Assembly: GCA_963778025.1 (NCBI GenBank)
Contig: CAVZTA010000002.1
Coordinates: 45,986-109,985, forward strand
Length of the DNA: 64,000 nucleotides
Origin: CAVZTA01 sp963778025
GTDB taxonomy: Bacteria > Chloroflexota > Limnocylindria > Limnocylindrales > CSP1-4
Direction: 5' to 3'
Part shown: piece after piece, positions 9,841 through 20,287 of the stretch
Layout of the letters: each line of letters opens with the position of its first letter
Numbering within the stretch: the first letter of the stretch is position 1
Notes under the pieces: generated by a model
Told to the model about the DNA's origin: nothing
Seen by the model: only the letters and a program-made list of their open reading frames with translations
Databases searched by the model: none
Position numbers and translations under genes: made by a program

Positions 9841-12150
9841 GTGCGCACCAGGCTCCTCCCGCTCGTGGCCCTCGCGTTGGCTGCCGCCGGCACGTTCGTG
9901 CCCGCGGCCGCGCCGTCGGTCCACGCGGCGAGCGGACCGAAGGTCGCGATCATCGTCGGGGCGACCCACGGGACGACGAGCACGTACCGCACGTACGCGA
10001 ACCAGGTCTACGCCGAGGCGATCAAGTACACCCCGAACGTCGTGAAGGTCTACAGCCCGAACGCGACCTGGTCGGCGGTGAAGAGCGCGGTCAACGGTGC
10101 GTCGATCGTCGTCTACATGGGCCACGGCAACGGCTGGCCGAGCCCCTACATCTACGACCCGGACTACACGACCAAGGACGGGTTCGGCCTCAACGCCACG
10201 GCGGGCGACGGCGACTACAACAACAAGTACTACGGCGAGCCGTCGATCCGGACGCTCACGCCGGCGCCCAACGCCGTCGTGCTCCTGATGCACCTGTGCT
10301 ACGCCTCGGGCAACAGCGAGCCCGACGATGCCGACCCCACGCTCACCGTCGCGAAGCAGCGGGTCGACAACTACGCCGCCGCGTTCCTCAAGACCAACGC
10401 CAGGGCGGTCATCGCCGACGGCCACGTCTGGGATCACGCGTACTACATCCGGGCGCTGTTCACGACCCACCAGACCATCGACCAGGTGTTCCGGAACGCG
10501 CCCGACTCGAACGGCAACGACGTGACCTACCCGAGCTCGCGCAACCCGGGTCTCACGTACACCATGGATCCCGACAGCCCGGGCAAGGGCTTCTACCGCT
10601 CGCTGACCGGCAGGACCAGCGTCACCACCCAGCAGGTCACCGGGGCGGGCTATGCCGCGACCGACACCGATCCGGCGTCGTTCGTCGCCCCGGGGGCCGC
10701 GAGCGCCGCGGTCGAGGGGGCGCCCGTCTACGCCGATGCCGCAGCCGCCGCGGCCGGCACGGATCCGGTCGCGACGCTGCCGCTGGACACCAAGGTCCGC
10801 GTGGACGCCATCGGCGCCACGGGCCCCGATGCCAAGCCGCTGGTCACGATGCACACGCTCGATGGTTCGACGACCGGCGTGATGCGCGGCTCGACGTTGA
10901 AGCCACGGGACAGCCAGGGTCCGCGCACCTGGGACGTCGACGATGGGACCGGCGCGTTCTCGCCCAACGGCGATGGCTCGCAGGACACCTACCACCTCGA
11001 TGTCGATCTGTCGGAGAGCGCGAGCTGGACGGTGCGGGTCAAGACGAGCGGCGGGTCGGTCCTGCGGACGGTCAACGGCACCGGCGCCACGGCGACGCTC
11101 GACTGGGACGGCCGCAAGAGCACCGGCGACATCGTCGGCGACGGGACGTTCACCTGGGCGCTGAGCGCGCAGGACGCCTGGGGCAACCCCGTCCTCGAGG
11201 ACGAGGGCACGTTCACGGTGGACACCGTCGCCCCCTCGCTCGGTGACGGGGGCCTCACGCCGGCCGCGGCCGTCGACATCCTCACGTTCAGCCCGAACGG
11301 CGACGGCTATCGCGACACGGTGTCGGTCGGCGTGCACGCCACCGAGCCGTCCACGCTCGAGGTCTCGATGCGGGACGGCAGCGATACCGACGTCGCCGAT
11401 CTCGACACCGGCGCCCCCTCGGGCACCGCCACGATCACCTGGAACGGCCGGCTCACGAACGGCAACCTCGCGATGGACGGCGTCTACCAGCTCCGAGTCG
11501 TCGCCCGCGACGCCGCCGGCAACCGGAGCGCCCCGGCGGCGAAGGCGATCGGCGTGCACAAGGCGCTCGTCGGGTCGCGCGTGTCGACCGCGAACTTCTG
11601 GCCGAACGACGGCGATGCCTACGCCAAGACGATCACCCTTGCCTTCGACCTCCTCGCGACCCAGACCGTCACGTGGCAGGTGCTGGACGCCCAGGGCGAT
11701 GTCGTGCGGACCATCGCGCACGACCAGGTCATGGCGGCCGGGAAGCACACCTACACCTGGGACGGGAAGAGCTCGACCGGCGCGTACTTGCCGAAGGGGA
11801 CGTATCGCTCGGTCGTGACCGCCACGAACGGCACGCTGACGACGACGCACGCGGCCTCATTCGTGCAGGACCTGTTCCGCATCACCGTGAGCGACACGAC
11901 GCCGTACCGGGGCCAGGCCATCACCGTCACCGTGGTGAGTGCCGAGACGCTGTCGAAGCTGCCGCGGATCACGGTCAGCCAACCGGGGATCGGCGCCTGG
12001 GCGGTCACCATGAGCCATGTCTCCGGGCGGACGTACAGGGTCACGCTCCGGCTCAAGTCGAGCTCGACCGGCACGCTGACGCTGCGGGCCAGCGGCTACG
12101 ACGCGGCCTCGGTCTACGGCAGCTCGACCCTGGCGCTGCCGCTCCACTGA
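9841..12150 (+). CDS. Secreted putative clan CD (caspase/gingipain-like) cysteine peptidase with FlgD-like Ig repeats
   Basis: A 769-residue protein with a clear signal peptide (about residues 1-30, ending SVHAA). Residues 33-260 form an alpha/beta-looking domain that begins GPKVAIIVGATHG. It has a His followed by Gly in VVYMGHGNG (His95) and a Cys after a hydrophobic strand in AVVLLMHLCYASG (Cys153). This His-Gly plus strand-Cys layout is that of clan CD peptidases, but the assignment is inference. At least three Ig-like modules of the FlgD type follow, marked by FSPNGDG (from residues 373 and 483), a related WPNDGDAY near 590, and paired W(D/N)G(K/R). The last ~190 residues resemble the C-terminus of the next gene product. 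GTG 9841 has GGAGG 4 nt upstream. It probably acts outside the cell. Confidence 0.7.
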   Translation: MRTRLLPLVALALAAAGTFVPAAAPSVHAASGPKVAIIVGATHGTTSTYRTYANQVYAEAIKYTPNVVKVYSPNATWSAVKSAVNGASIVVYMGHGNGWPSPYIYDPDYTTKDGFGLNATAGDGDYNNKYYGEPSIRTLTPAPNAVVLLMHLCYASGNSEPDDADPTLTVAKQRVDNYAAAFLKTNARAVIADGHVWDHAYYIRALFTTHQTIDQVFRNAPDSNGNDVTYPSSRNPGLTYTMDPDSPGKGFYRSLTGRTSVTTQQVTGAGYAATDTDPASFVAPGAASAAVEGAPVYADAAAAAAGTDPVATLPLDTKVRVDAIGATGPDAKPLVTMHTLDGSTTGVMRGSTLKPRDSQGPRTWDVDDGTGAFSPNGDGSQDTYHLDVDLSESASWTVRVKTSGGSVLRTVNGTGATATLDWDGRKSTGDIVGDGTFTWALSAQDAWGNPVLEDEGTFTVDTVAPSLGDGGLTPAAAVDILTFSPNGDGYRDTVSVGVHATEPSTLEVSMRDGSDTDVADLDTGAPSGTATITWNGRLTNGNLAMDGVYQLRVVARDAAGNRSAPAAKAIGVHKALVGSRVSTANFWPNDGDAYAKTITLAFDLLATQTVTWQVLDAQGDVVRTIAHDQVMAAGKHTYTWDGKSSTGAYLPKGTYRSVVTATNGTLTTTHAASFVQDLFRITVSDTTPYRGQAITVTVVSAETLSKLPRITVSQPGIGAWAVTMSHVSGRTYRVTLRLKSSSTGTLTLRASGYDAASVYGSSTLALPLH

Positions 12151-12434
12151 CGCCGATCCCGGGCGCCTCCCGCGGCCGATCCCGAACGACCACACCGCAC
12201 CGCCCTCGACGGCGCCGGAACGCACCCGACTGGCCCGGAGCGGCCCGGACCGCCGCCAACGTCAGTCGACCGCCGTGACCTTCGTCCGGTCCGCCCCGGT
12301 GCCGGGACCTTGGTCGCGTAGTCGTCGCGAGGGTCCGTCCCTACGGTGCGATGACCGTCCGGCGACCGTCCCGGCCGCCGCCACCCGGTGTGCGCTTCCC
12401 GTCCCGCGCCGCCGCGTCGCACGAGAGCTGTCAC

Positions 12435-15400
12435 ATGTCGTCCCGCCCGGCCCACGCTCGCCTGCTCCGTCCCACCGTCCGCTCGCGAGTCACCGTGCTG
12501 CTCGGCGCGGCGATCCTGCTGGCGGGTCTGCCGACGACGACCGTCGCGGCCCCCCGCACCGTCGGGGCTCCGACGTGTCGCGACCGGCCGCGGTGCGGTG
12601 ACCGCCGACGCGCGTCCCTTGACCCCGGCCGAGGCGGGCGCGATCGACGACACGCAGGACGCGCAGCCGTCGATCCTCTTCGAGGAGGCGATGGCCCACG
12701 CGAACGACCGGCTGTCGTTCGTCCCGGGCGACCGCGTCACGGTCGGATTCGCGCCGGCGATGCACGATGGCTGGCCGGTCGACGGCCACGCCCCGAAAAA
12801 GCTGCCCGCCGGCCGTGCCACGGGCCGGGACATGGCGGTCGCCACGCAGGGCAGCCGGTGGGCGACCCTCGGGGCCGGTGAGCCGTCCACGTCTCCCGCG
12901 CGGTCATCCGCTCCCGAGGCGAGCGCGCCCCAGGCCGGCAGCAGCGCCGAGAGCGGCTCGTCGGCCGAGCCGGGGACCACCGCGGAGCCGTCCCCGTCGT
13001 CCGCCACGGACCCCGCCGCCGAGGACTCCGCCGATCCGAGCGCGGCGCCGACCGACGACGCCGCCGAGGCCGATGCCGCCGATGCCGCGGACGCCGCCGA
13101 CGACCCGTCCGCCACGGCCGCACCAAGCGCCGCACCCGCCGACGTCGCCGATGCCGCCGACGCGGGATCCACCACCTCGCTCGACCCGGATGGCTCGCTC
13201 GCCCCATCGGCCGCCGCCGGTCTGCGGCGCCAGGTCCTCGGGTTCCTGCCGTATTGGGAGCTGTCGGGAGCGGCGAGCTCGCTGCGCTACGACGTCCTCT
13301 CGACCATCGCGTACTTCTCGGTCGGCGCTGACAAGGCGGGCAACCTCGCGAAGCGCGACAGCAGCGGCAACCTCACGACCGGCTGGGCCGGCTGGACGAG
13401 CGCCGACATGACCCGGGTCATCAACGCCGCGCATGCCGCCCACACCCGTGTCGTCCTCACCGTCAGCGTGTTCGCCTGGACGACCAACAACGCCGCCATC
13501 CAGAAGGCCATCCTCGGCAGCAGCACCGCCCGTTCGAACCTCGCCCGGCAGATCGCGGCGGCCGTGCGCGATCGCGGCGCCGATGGCGTGAACCTCGACT
13601 TCGAGCCCCTCGCCAGCGGCTACGAGGCCGAGTTCGTGGCGCTCCTGCGATCCGTCCGGAGCGCGCTCAACAACGTCGCGTCCGGCTACCAGCTCACGTA
13701 CGACACGACCGGCTTCCCGGGCAACTACCCGCTGGAGTCCTCGGTCGCCGCCGGCGCCGCGGACGCGATCTTCATCATGGGCTACGACTACCGCACGGCG
13801 AGCTCGAACTACGCGGGCTCGATCGACCCCTTGGCCGGCCCGGCCTACGACCTCGCGGACACCGTGCGTTCCTTCGCCAGCCGCGTGTCGCCGTCCCGCC
13901 TCATCCTGGGCGTGCCGTGGTACGGCCGTGCCTGGTCGACCGTGTCGGCGAGCGTCAACGCGCATACCCAGACGGGTGCGAAGTACGGCTATTCGGCGTC
14001 GGTGAACTACGACACCGCCGTCAGCCTGGCGGCCCAGCACGGGCGCCGATGGGACGGTCGCGAGGTTTCACCCTGGTTCACGTACAAGCGCCAGAACTGC
14101 ACCAGCACGTATGGCTGCGTGACCTCGTGGCGGCAGGTCTACTACGACGACGTCTCGTCGCTGAAGGCGCGCTACGACCTCGTCAACCGCTACGGCCTGC
14201 GCGGCGCGGGCATCTGGGCGCTGGGCTACCAGGGCACTCGCTCCGAGATGTGGACGGCGCTCCGGGACCGGTTCCTGATCGACGTCTCCGCCCCGCAGAC
14301 CGGCGTCAGCGCGCTCCCGTCGAAGGCGATCGACGAAGGCATCGTCGTGAGCTGGGAAGGCGCCGACCAGTCGCCCATCAAGAGCTACGACGTCCAGGTC
14401 TCCACCGACGGCGGCGGATGGGTCACGTGGCTGACTCGCACGACCGCCAGGTCGGAGGTCTGGCTCGGCCGGCAGGGCCACGGCTACGCGTTCCGTGTCC
14501 GTGCCCGCGACAGCAAGGGCTACACCTCCGCCTGGAACGTCACGCGCCACGTGGAAGCAGACCCCGAGGCTCGCCAAGGGCGGCTTCGGCAAGGTCGTCG
14601 TCGGCGGTCTGGCCTACCGCGCCGGCCCCGACACGAGCGCCCAGGTCATCGGGACGCTCGATGCGGGCACCGTGGTGGCCATCACCGACGGTCCGATCTC
14701 CGCCGACGGCTACACCTGGTTCGAGGTCAGCCAGCCGATCCACGAATGGGGCCCGGTGTCATTCGTCGAGAAGGGCGTCTGGGTACCCGCAAGCTCCTCG
14801 ACGCAGGTCCGGATCGCACCCGAGCGGGCGCCCAACGCCACCACCGTCGACGCCGGCATCGCCGGCATGGGCTTCGGCGGCGAGAGCGCCCTGACCGGCG
14901 AATCGACCGCGGCGCTCGATGCCCGCTCGTTCTCGCCCGACGCGGACGGCTCGGAGGACCGGCTGCGCCTCCGCTGGACGAACCGCGTCGGCCTCGACAG
15001 CCTGACGCTCCGGGTCTTCCGGATCGACGGTTCGCTCGTCGGCAGCCGTTCCGTGCCCCAGCTGGCGTCCGGTACCCGGACCTGGGATTGGGACGGGACG
15101 CTCGGCGGCTCGACGGTCCTGCCCGACAGCCGCTATGTCCTGCAGCTCGTGGGCACGGCCGGCAGCGTCACGTACCGTGCGCCCTCGTCGCGCCCGGTGA
15201 CCCCGGCCCAGATCGTGCTCTACGCCGTCACGGTCGACACCATCCCGCCGACCATCCGTGCGGCGTCCGCGTCGCCCACGCTGTTCTCGCCGACCGGCGA
15301 TGGCACGCGCGACCGGGTTGCCGTGTCGATGACGACGGCCGGCGGCGCGAGCCGCTGGCGGATGGCCGTGGCACGGCTGAGCGGCGGCGTCCCGGGGTCG

Positions 15401-16453
15401 ACGATCCGGGTCAGCGATGGCGCGGGCTCGACCGTCCGCACGACCTGGGACGGCCGGGACGACGACGGTCACGTGGTCGCCGACGGCGCGTACCGCGTCA
15501 CGCTCGCCGCGTACGACGCGGCCGGCAACCGCGTGGCCCGCTCGTTCGACGTCGTCGTCGATACCCGCCGGCCGGTGGTCCCGGTCACGGCGCCCGCGAC
15601 GCTCTCGCCCAACCGCGACGGCCTCGGCGATGCCGTGGCCATCAAGTGGACGAGCGATGAGACGGCGAGCGGCACGGTCTCGCTCCTGCGCGGGTCCACC
15701 GTCCTCCGTCGCTGGTCCGTGAGCGCCTCGACGGGCTCCACCATCACCTGGAACGGCCGCACGACGAGCGGCGCCTCCGTCAGCGATGGGCCGGTCCGCA
15801 TCCGGGTCGCGGTCCGCGACCGCGCCGGCAACCTGACGACCACCGACCGCATCCTCACCGTCGACCGGACGCTGGGCTTCCCGTCGTGGTCGCGTCACTT
15901 CTACCCGCAGGACCGCGACGCCCTCGCGGCGACCTCGACGCTCTCGTTCAAGCTGATCCGCTCCGCGTACGTCAGCCTGCGGATCGTCGCGTCGGACGGT
16001 CATGTCGTGCGCACCATCTGGACCGACCGCTTGATGGCGTCCGGGACCAAGCGCTGGACCTGGGATGGCCGGATCACCGGTGGTGCGCTCGCGGCGCCCG
16101 GGCGCTACGTCGCCGTCATCAGCGCGCGGTCGTGGGTCGGGACGAGCGTCGTCCGTCGCACGGTCGTCGCGAACGCGTTCCTCGTCACGGCGCCGGCGTC
16201 GGTCAAGGCCGGATCGACGTTCACGCTCCGCTTCACGAGCGTCGAGCCGCTCTCGGTCCGGCCGACCGCGAGGCTCGCCCAGGCGGGCAAGTCGCCGGTC
16301 ACGAAGACCGTGACACGACGCTCGGACGGGAGCTACGCGGTGACGTTCACGACCGCGGCCGGGGTCACCGGCGCGGCGAGCGTGACGATCAGCGCCAAGG
16401 ACAGCCGCGGCCGGATGAACACGACGGTGGTGCGGGTCCGGGTCGTCGGCTGA
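12435..16453 (+). CDS. Secreted GH18 glycosidase-like protein with FN3, SH3 and FlgD-type Ig repeats (two frame breaks)
   Basis: Large exported protein, 1338 residues once two single extra bases (about 12567 and 14545) are skipped. The signal peptide MSSRPAHARLLRP...TTTVAA begins at ATG 12435. A long Ala/Ser/Asp-rich linker follows. The GH18 barrel (about residues 260-610) starts QVLGFLPYWELSG and carries the catalytic DGVNLDFEP, with the acid Glu in place, as in YaaH-type spore or peptidoglycan hydrolases and chitinases. Then come an FN3-like domain, an SH3-type wall-binding domain (KVVVGGLAYRAGPDTSAQV) and about four Ig-like repeats (FSPDADG, FSPTGDG, LSPNRDG, FYPQDRD), each with a WDG/WNG strand. 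The substrate is probably peptidoglycan or chitin-like glycan. The last ~190 residues match the neighbouring secreted protein. Confidence 0.82.
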
Positions 16454-16462
16454 CCGCGCCGC

Positions 16463-16468
16463 TACACT
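16463..16468 (+). promoter_or_regulatory. -10-like hexamer TACACT, leaderless-type spacing
   Basis: TACACT ends 8 nt before the ATG of the polyprenol-phosphate sugar synthase, inside a 23-bp gap after the GH18 gene. There is no Shine-Dalgarno sequence between box and ATG, so a leaderless transcript is predicted. Confidence 0.5.
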
Positions 16469-16476
16469 CGGCCGCC

Positions 16477-17373
16477 ATGAGCGACGACCACGCCACGCCC
16501 GAAGGATCCGCCCCGGTCGGGACGGGCGCGTGGGTCGTGCTGCCCACCTACGACGAGGTCGAGAACCTGCCCGGCATCGCCGCGGCGATCCTGGAAGCGC
16601 TGCCGGGCGGCACGCTGCTCGTCGTGGACGATTCCTCGCCGGACGGGACCGGCGAGCTCGCGGACCGGCTCGCCGCCGACGATCCACGGATCCGCGTGCG
16701 CCACCGGCCGGGCAAGGCCGGCCTGGGTCGGGCGTACCTCGACGGGTTCGAGGTCGCGCTCGCGGGCGACGCCTCGATCGTCCTCCAGATGGACGCCGAC
16801 TGGTCCCACGATCCCAAGGTCCTGCCCCGCCTCATCGCGCCCATCGAGGCGGGATCGGCCGACCTCGTCATCGGCTCCCGGTACACGAAGGGCGGCGGCG
16901 TGGAGGACTGGGGTCTCGCCCGGCGCGTGATCTCGCGCGGTGGATCGCTGTTCGCGAAGGTCGTCCTCCGGCTGCCCGCGAACGACCTCACCGGCGGGTT
17001 CAAGGCGTGGCGCGCCGCGACGCTGAGCGGTGTGCCGTTCGACGGCGTGCGCGCCGGCGGCTACGTGTTCCAGATCGAGATGACCTACCGCGCGAGCCGC
17101 CTCGGTGCGCGTGTGCGGGAGGTGCCGATCACGTTCCGCGATCGACGGGTCGGGCGCTCCAAGATGAGCCGCCGGATCATCGTCGAGGCGCTGCTCGTCG
17201 TCCTGCGGCTGCGCTGGGAGGAGCTCCGGGGGCGGCAGCCGGCGCGCGCGGTCCCAGGTGCGGTCGCGCCCGACGCGATCCCGCCTGACGCGATCCCGCC
17301 CGGTGCCCCGAACGGCGGGCCGATGCCCGACCCGCCCGTCACGCCCGATCCCGAGGCGCCCCGCGGCGCGTGA
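16477..17373 (+). CDS. Polyprenol-phosphate mannose/glucose synthase (GT2, DPM1 type)
   Basis: Family 2 glycosyltransferase that transfers a sugar, typically mannose from GDP-mannose, to polyprenol phosphate at the inner membrane face. The 298 residues include VVLPTYDEVENLP, LLVVDDSSPDGTGELAD, the DxD-type QMDADWSHDP and the family-specific IGSRYTKGGGVEDW and DLTGGFKAWR. There are no C-terminal membrane helices, so it is the soluble DPM1-like type. The C-terminus is a Pro/Asp/Gly-rich tail of about 45 residues with a repeated PDAIPP unit. The gene is followed after 40 bp by a second glycosyltransferase. Donor specificity cannot be read from the sequence. Confidence 0.88.
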   Translation: MSDDHATPEGSAPVGTGAWVVLPTYDEVENLPGIAAAILEALPGGTLLVVDDSSPDGTGELADRLAADDPRIRVRHRPGKAGLGRAYLDGFEVALAGDASIVLQMDADWSHDPKVLPRLIAPIEAGSADLVIGSRYTKGGGVEDWGLARRVISRGGSLFAKVVLRLPANDLTGGFKAWRAATLSGVPFDGVRAGGYVFQIEMTYRASRLGARVREVPITFRDRRVGRSKMSRRIIVEALLVVLRLRWEELRGRQPARAVPGAVAPDAIPPDAIPPGAPNGGPMPDPPVTPDPEAPRGA

Positions 17374-17413
17374 CATCCGCCGGTCGAGCGCGCGCGACGT
17401 GCCGGGCGACTCG

Positions 17414-18679
17414 ATGAGCGCGCGCCCGTCCGGGGTCCGTGTCGTGATGGATGTGCGCCCGCTGCAGGATCCGGAGCATGCGCCGGTCACGGCGGCGTAC
17501 CTCGACGGCCTGCTCGGCGCGGTGGATGCGTCACCGCTCCCCGGCGAATCCTTCGCGTTCCTGCTCGCGTCGGACCTCGACGACCCGACGACCCGCTTCG
17601 ACCGGCTCGACATCGTCGGTCGCCGCCTCCTCCCGCCGACCCGGCTGCTGCGCTCCGCCGCGCTCGCGGTCGACCCGTTCTTCCTCCGTGGGGCGTCGGT
17701 CGGGGCGGGCTGGCGGATCGAGAAGGGCGGCGCCGCGGGCGTCGTGTACCACGCGGCGGGCGGCGCGATCCCGCTGGCGTCGGGGTTACCGGTCGTCGTC
17801 ACGCTGCTCGACCTTGCGCCGTGGCAGCTGCCGAAGGCCTACCAGCGCTCGGCGACGACACGCTTCGGGCAGCGACTTCGCGCGCGGCTCGTCCGCGAGG
17901 CGGCCGCGGTCATCGTGACGAGCGACGCCGTGGGTCGATCGGCGCGCCAGCTGGTGCGCGTCCGGCGCGACCACCTCCGGACCATCCCGCTCGCACCGCG
18001 CGCGGCCTTCCGTCCCGCGGCGGCGGATGCCCGGGGTCAGCGACCCGGGACGGGCGGCGCCGCCCGCGCCGAGCGGGAGCGCCTCGGCCTGCCGGAGCGC
18101 TACCTCGTCTATGCCGGACGGTATGACGCGCGGCAGGACCTCACGACGCTGCTGCGGGCGCTGTCGCTCCTGGCCGCGGCGGGCCGGCCCTCATCGTTGC
18201 CCGACGGGCAGGCGTGGCCGCCGCGCGTGTGCCTCCTGGGCGCGACGCCCGCGGATCGCGCGTCCCTCGCGCGGGTCGCGGGCCGGGAGGGCGTGGGCGA
18301 CCTGCTCGCATACACGCCACGGCTGCCGGTCGAGCGTGCCGCGGCGCTCGTGGCGGGCGCCCGGGCGGCGCTCCTGCCGGTCGTCTCCGAGGCGGTGGGC
18401 CTCGCCGCGATCGAGGCACTGGCGGCGGGCGTCCCGGTCGTCGCGAGCGCCGTGGGACCGATGGCCGAGCTCGTCGGGCCGGCCGGGATCCTGACCGAGC
18501 CCGGGGATCCGGAACGCCTGGCGGCGGCGCTGGCGACCGCCTGGGCCGACGACGCGGTGCACGACCGGCTCGTCGACGCGGCGCTCGCGCGATCGGCGTC
18601 CCTGCCGACGTGGCACGACGTCGCCGAGCGGACGCGTGCGGTGTGGGCGGACGTCGCAGGCCGGGGCCGGCTGCTGTGA
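17414..18679 (+). CDS. Glycosyltransferase family 4 (GT-B)
   Basis: Cytosolic GT-B glycosyltransferase of 421 residues. The N-terminal acceptor domain begins VRVVMDVRPLQDPEHAP, a start typical of GT4 enzymes acting on O-antigen-like chains. The donor domain shows YLVYAGRYDARQDLTTLL and the EX7E-like segment ALLPVVSEAVGLAAIEALAAG. ATG 17414 is chosen because the signature begins within ten residues. It probably shares the promoter of the upstream synthase. Sugar and acceptor are unknown. The frame is intact. Confidence 0.82.
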   Translation: MSARPSGVRVVMDVRPLQDPEHAPVTAAYLDGLLGAVDASPLPGESFAFLLASDLDDPTTRFDRLDIVGRRLLPPTRLLRSAALAVDPFFLRGASVGAGWRIEKGGAAGVVYHAAGGAIPLASGLPVVVTLLDLAPWQLPKAYQRSATTRFGQRLRARLVREAAAVIVTSDAVGRSARQLVRVRRDHLRTIPLAPRAAFRPAAADARGQRPGTGGAARAERERLGLPERYLVYAGRYDARQDLTTLLRALSLLAAAGRPSSLPDGQAWPPRVCLLGATPADRASLARVAGREGVGDLLAYTPRLPVERAAALVAGARAALLPVVSEAVGLAAIEALAAGVPVVASAVGPMAELVGPAGILTEPGDPERLAAALATAWADDAVHDRLVDAALARSASLPTWHDVAERTRAVWADVAGRGRLL

Positions 18680-18695
18680 CGCCCGGAGGGATCGC

Positions 18696-19991
18696 CTAGA
18701 GCGGGTCCTGGCCGCGCGACTTCGTGTCGCCGGCGCCCGCGGGCCTCGGCGCCGGGATGGGCGGCGGGACCTTGCCGTCCTTGATCGAGACCTTGGTGCC
18801 GGTCGGCACGACCTGGACGAACGTCTGACCGGCGGTCAGGGTCATCGGCTTGCCGTCGGGACCGTAGAGGCGGGTCGGCGACGCCAGCGACGTCTTCTTC
18901 CAGGTGCCCTTCACGGTCTTGCCGTTGGTCGCGATGTAGGCCGTGCCCGTGCCGATGAAGTCGGCCTCGAGGCGATGCTTGGGCGACCCGTCGTTGAGCG
19001 GCCCGAAGTGCATCAGCAGGATGACCACGTTCTTCGGCGCGACCCGCTTGCGGGTGCCGCGGTCGACCTGCTTCGCCTCATCGGTCACGGAACGGAGATA
19101 CCGGTTCGTCACCCGGTCGTAGTGGTAGGCGATGCGGTTGTAGAGGTACGGCACGACGATCGTCCCGCCCTTGGGGCGAAGGGCCATCGCGGCGTCGGGG
19201 GCGAACGTCCACGCCGGCTTGATCGGGGCGTCCTTGGCCCCGACGCGCTTGGCGAGCTGGCGCAGGTGCTTGCCGTCGCTGTACACGTTGTGCGGGGCGA
19301 ACCGGTCGCGGGTGCGCCACAGGTAGCCGGCGCTGCCGCCCCAGCGGAACTCGTCGGCGTCGTAGAGCGCGCCACCGTGGCCCTTCGACGAGTGGAGGAA
19401 GTTCAGCGCCTGCGGCGAGCCGCCGACGTGGACGTACAGCGCATGCCACTCGCTCGCCCAGGCCACGTAGTAGAAGCGCGCGCTGCGCACCGGGCCGACC
19501 GACGGCGTCAGGCCGTCCTGGAACAGCATCATGTAGCGCGGGATGCCGCCTTCTGCGGGTGCCTGCCACACGATCGAGGCGTCGTCGAAGCCGCTCTGCG
19601 GCCGGGCGTCCCAGTGATCGTCGACCATGACCGCGATGACATGGCGTTTCGCGACCGCTTCGGTCACCGGGAGGCCGGTGAGCGGCGCCGGCACGAGCCT
19701 GGGTGTCGGCTTGGGTGTGGGCGTCGGTTCGGGTGTCGCCGTGGGTTCCGGCGTCGGCGAGGCCGTCACCGTCGGCGTGGCGGTGATCTCCGGGGTCGGC
19801 GACGGGGTCGGCGATGCGGGAGGGGCGCTTGAGCCGACCGCCACGAGCGAGCCCGAGGGCGAGGCCGGCGAGGGCGACGCTTGACCACCGGCCAGGACCG
19901 CCGCGAACGCGCCGAACACGACGCCCGCACCGATCGCCAGCGCGAACAGCAGGCCGATCCCCGCGCGCAGGAACGCCGGGCGCCCGTTCAC
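18696..19991 (-). CDS. DUF3048 (YerB-like) membrane-anchored extracytoplasmic protein
   Basis: The 431-residue protein matches the DUF3048/YerB family of surface lipoprotein-like proteins of unknown function. A transmembrane or signal-anchor helix lies at about residues 10-33. A Pro/Thr/Ser-rich spacer follows (about residues 58-97, repeating units like PTPEPTAT). The DUF3048 core begins KRHVIAVMVDDHWDARPQSG and continues IVWQAPAEGGIPRYMMLF and VGPVRSARFYYV, all family hallmarks. The C-terminal half carries the second DUF3048 lobe. The start is GTG at 19991. It is transcribed convergently with the glycosyltransferase (16 bp apart) and divergently from the repeat protein. Confidence 0.88.
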   Translation of the reverse strand: MNGRPAFLRAGIGLLFALAIGAGVVFGAFAAVLAGGQASPSPASPSGSLVAVGSSAPPASPTPSPTPEITATPTVTASPTPEPTATPEPTPTPKPTPRLVPAPLTGLPVTEAVAKRHVIAVMVDDHWDARPQSGFDDASIVWQAPAEGGIPRYMMLFQDGLTPSVGPVRSARFYYVAWASEWHALYVHVGGSPQALNFLHSSKGHGGALYDADEFRWGGSAGYLWRTRDRFAPHNVYSDGKHLRQLAKRVGAKDAPIKPAWTFAPDAAMALRPKGGTIVVPYLYNRIAYHYDRVTNRYLRSVTDEAKQVDRGTRKRVAPKNVVILLMHFGPLNDGSPKHRLEADFIGTGTAYIATNGKTVKGTWKKTSLASPTRLYGPDGKPMTLTAGQTFVQVVPTGTKVSIKDGKVPPPIPAPRPAGAGDTKSRGQDPL

Positions 19992-20238
19992 GCGGATGCC
20001 CTCATCGACGCCGCTGCATCGCCACGTGCGCCCCGCGCACCACGCTCAGGCCGATCGCCCGGTCCTCCGAGGCCCGTCCCCCTCGGGGGCGGAAGGCGAC
20101 GCGCAAGGTGACGGCGCGTCGGTCCGCGCGGAGGATACCGCGTCGCCCGTTCGGCGTCGGTCGGGGCGTCGTCACGGTCGGAAGGACGCTGGACGCCGCA
20201 GCATGTGACGGCCGGGCCGGGACCGGACGACGCTGCGG

Positions 20239-20244
20239 TACGCT
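20239..20244 (+). promoter_or_regulatory. -10-like hexamer TACGCT upstream of the repeat protein
   Basis: TACGCT ends 43 nt before ATG 20288. Unlike the leaderless-type sites, this gene has a good ribosome-binding site (GGAGG at 20274-20278, 9 nt before the ATG), so a leadered transcript is expected. The remaining 290 bp between the divergent genes hold no other feature I can support. Confidence 0.4.
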
Positions 20245-20287
20245 CGCCGGGACGGATGCATGCCCCGTCCGCCGGAGGACCCACGCG

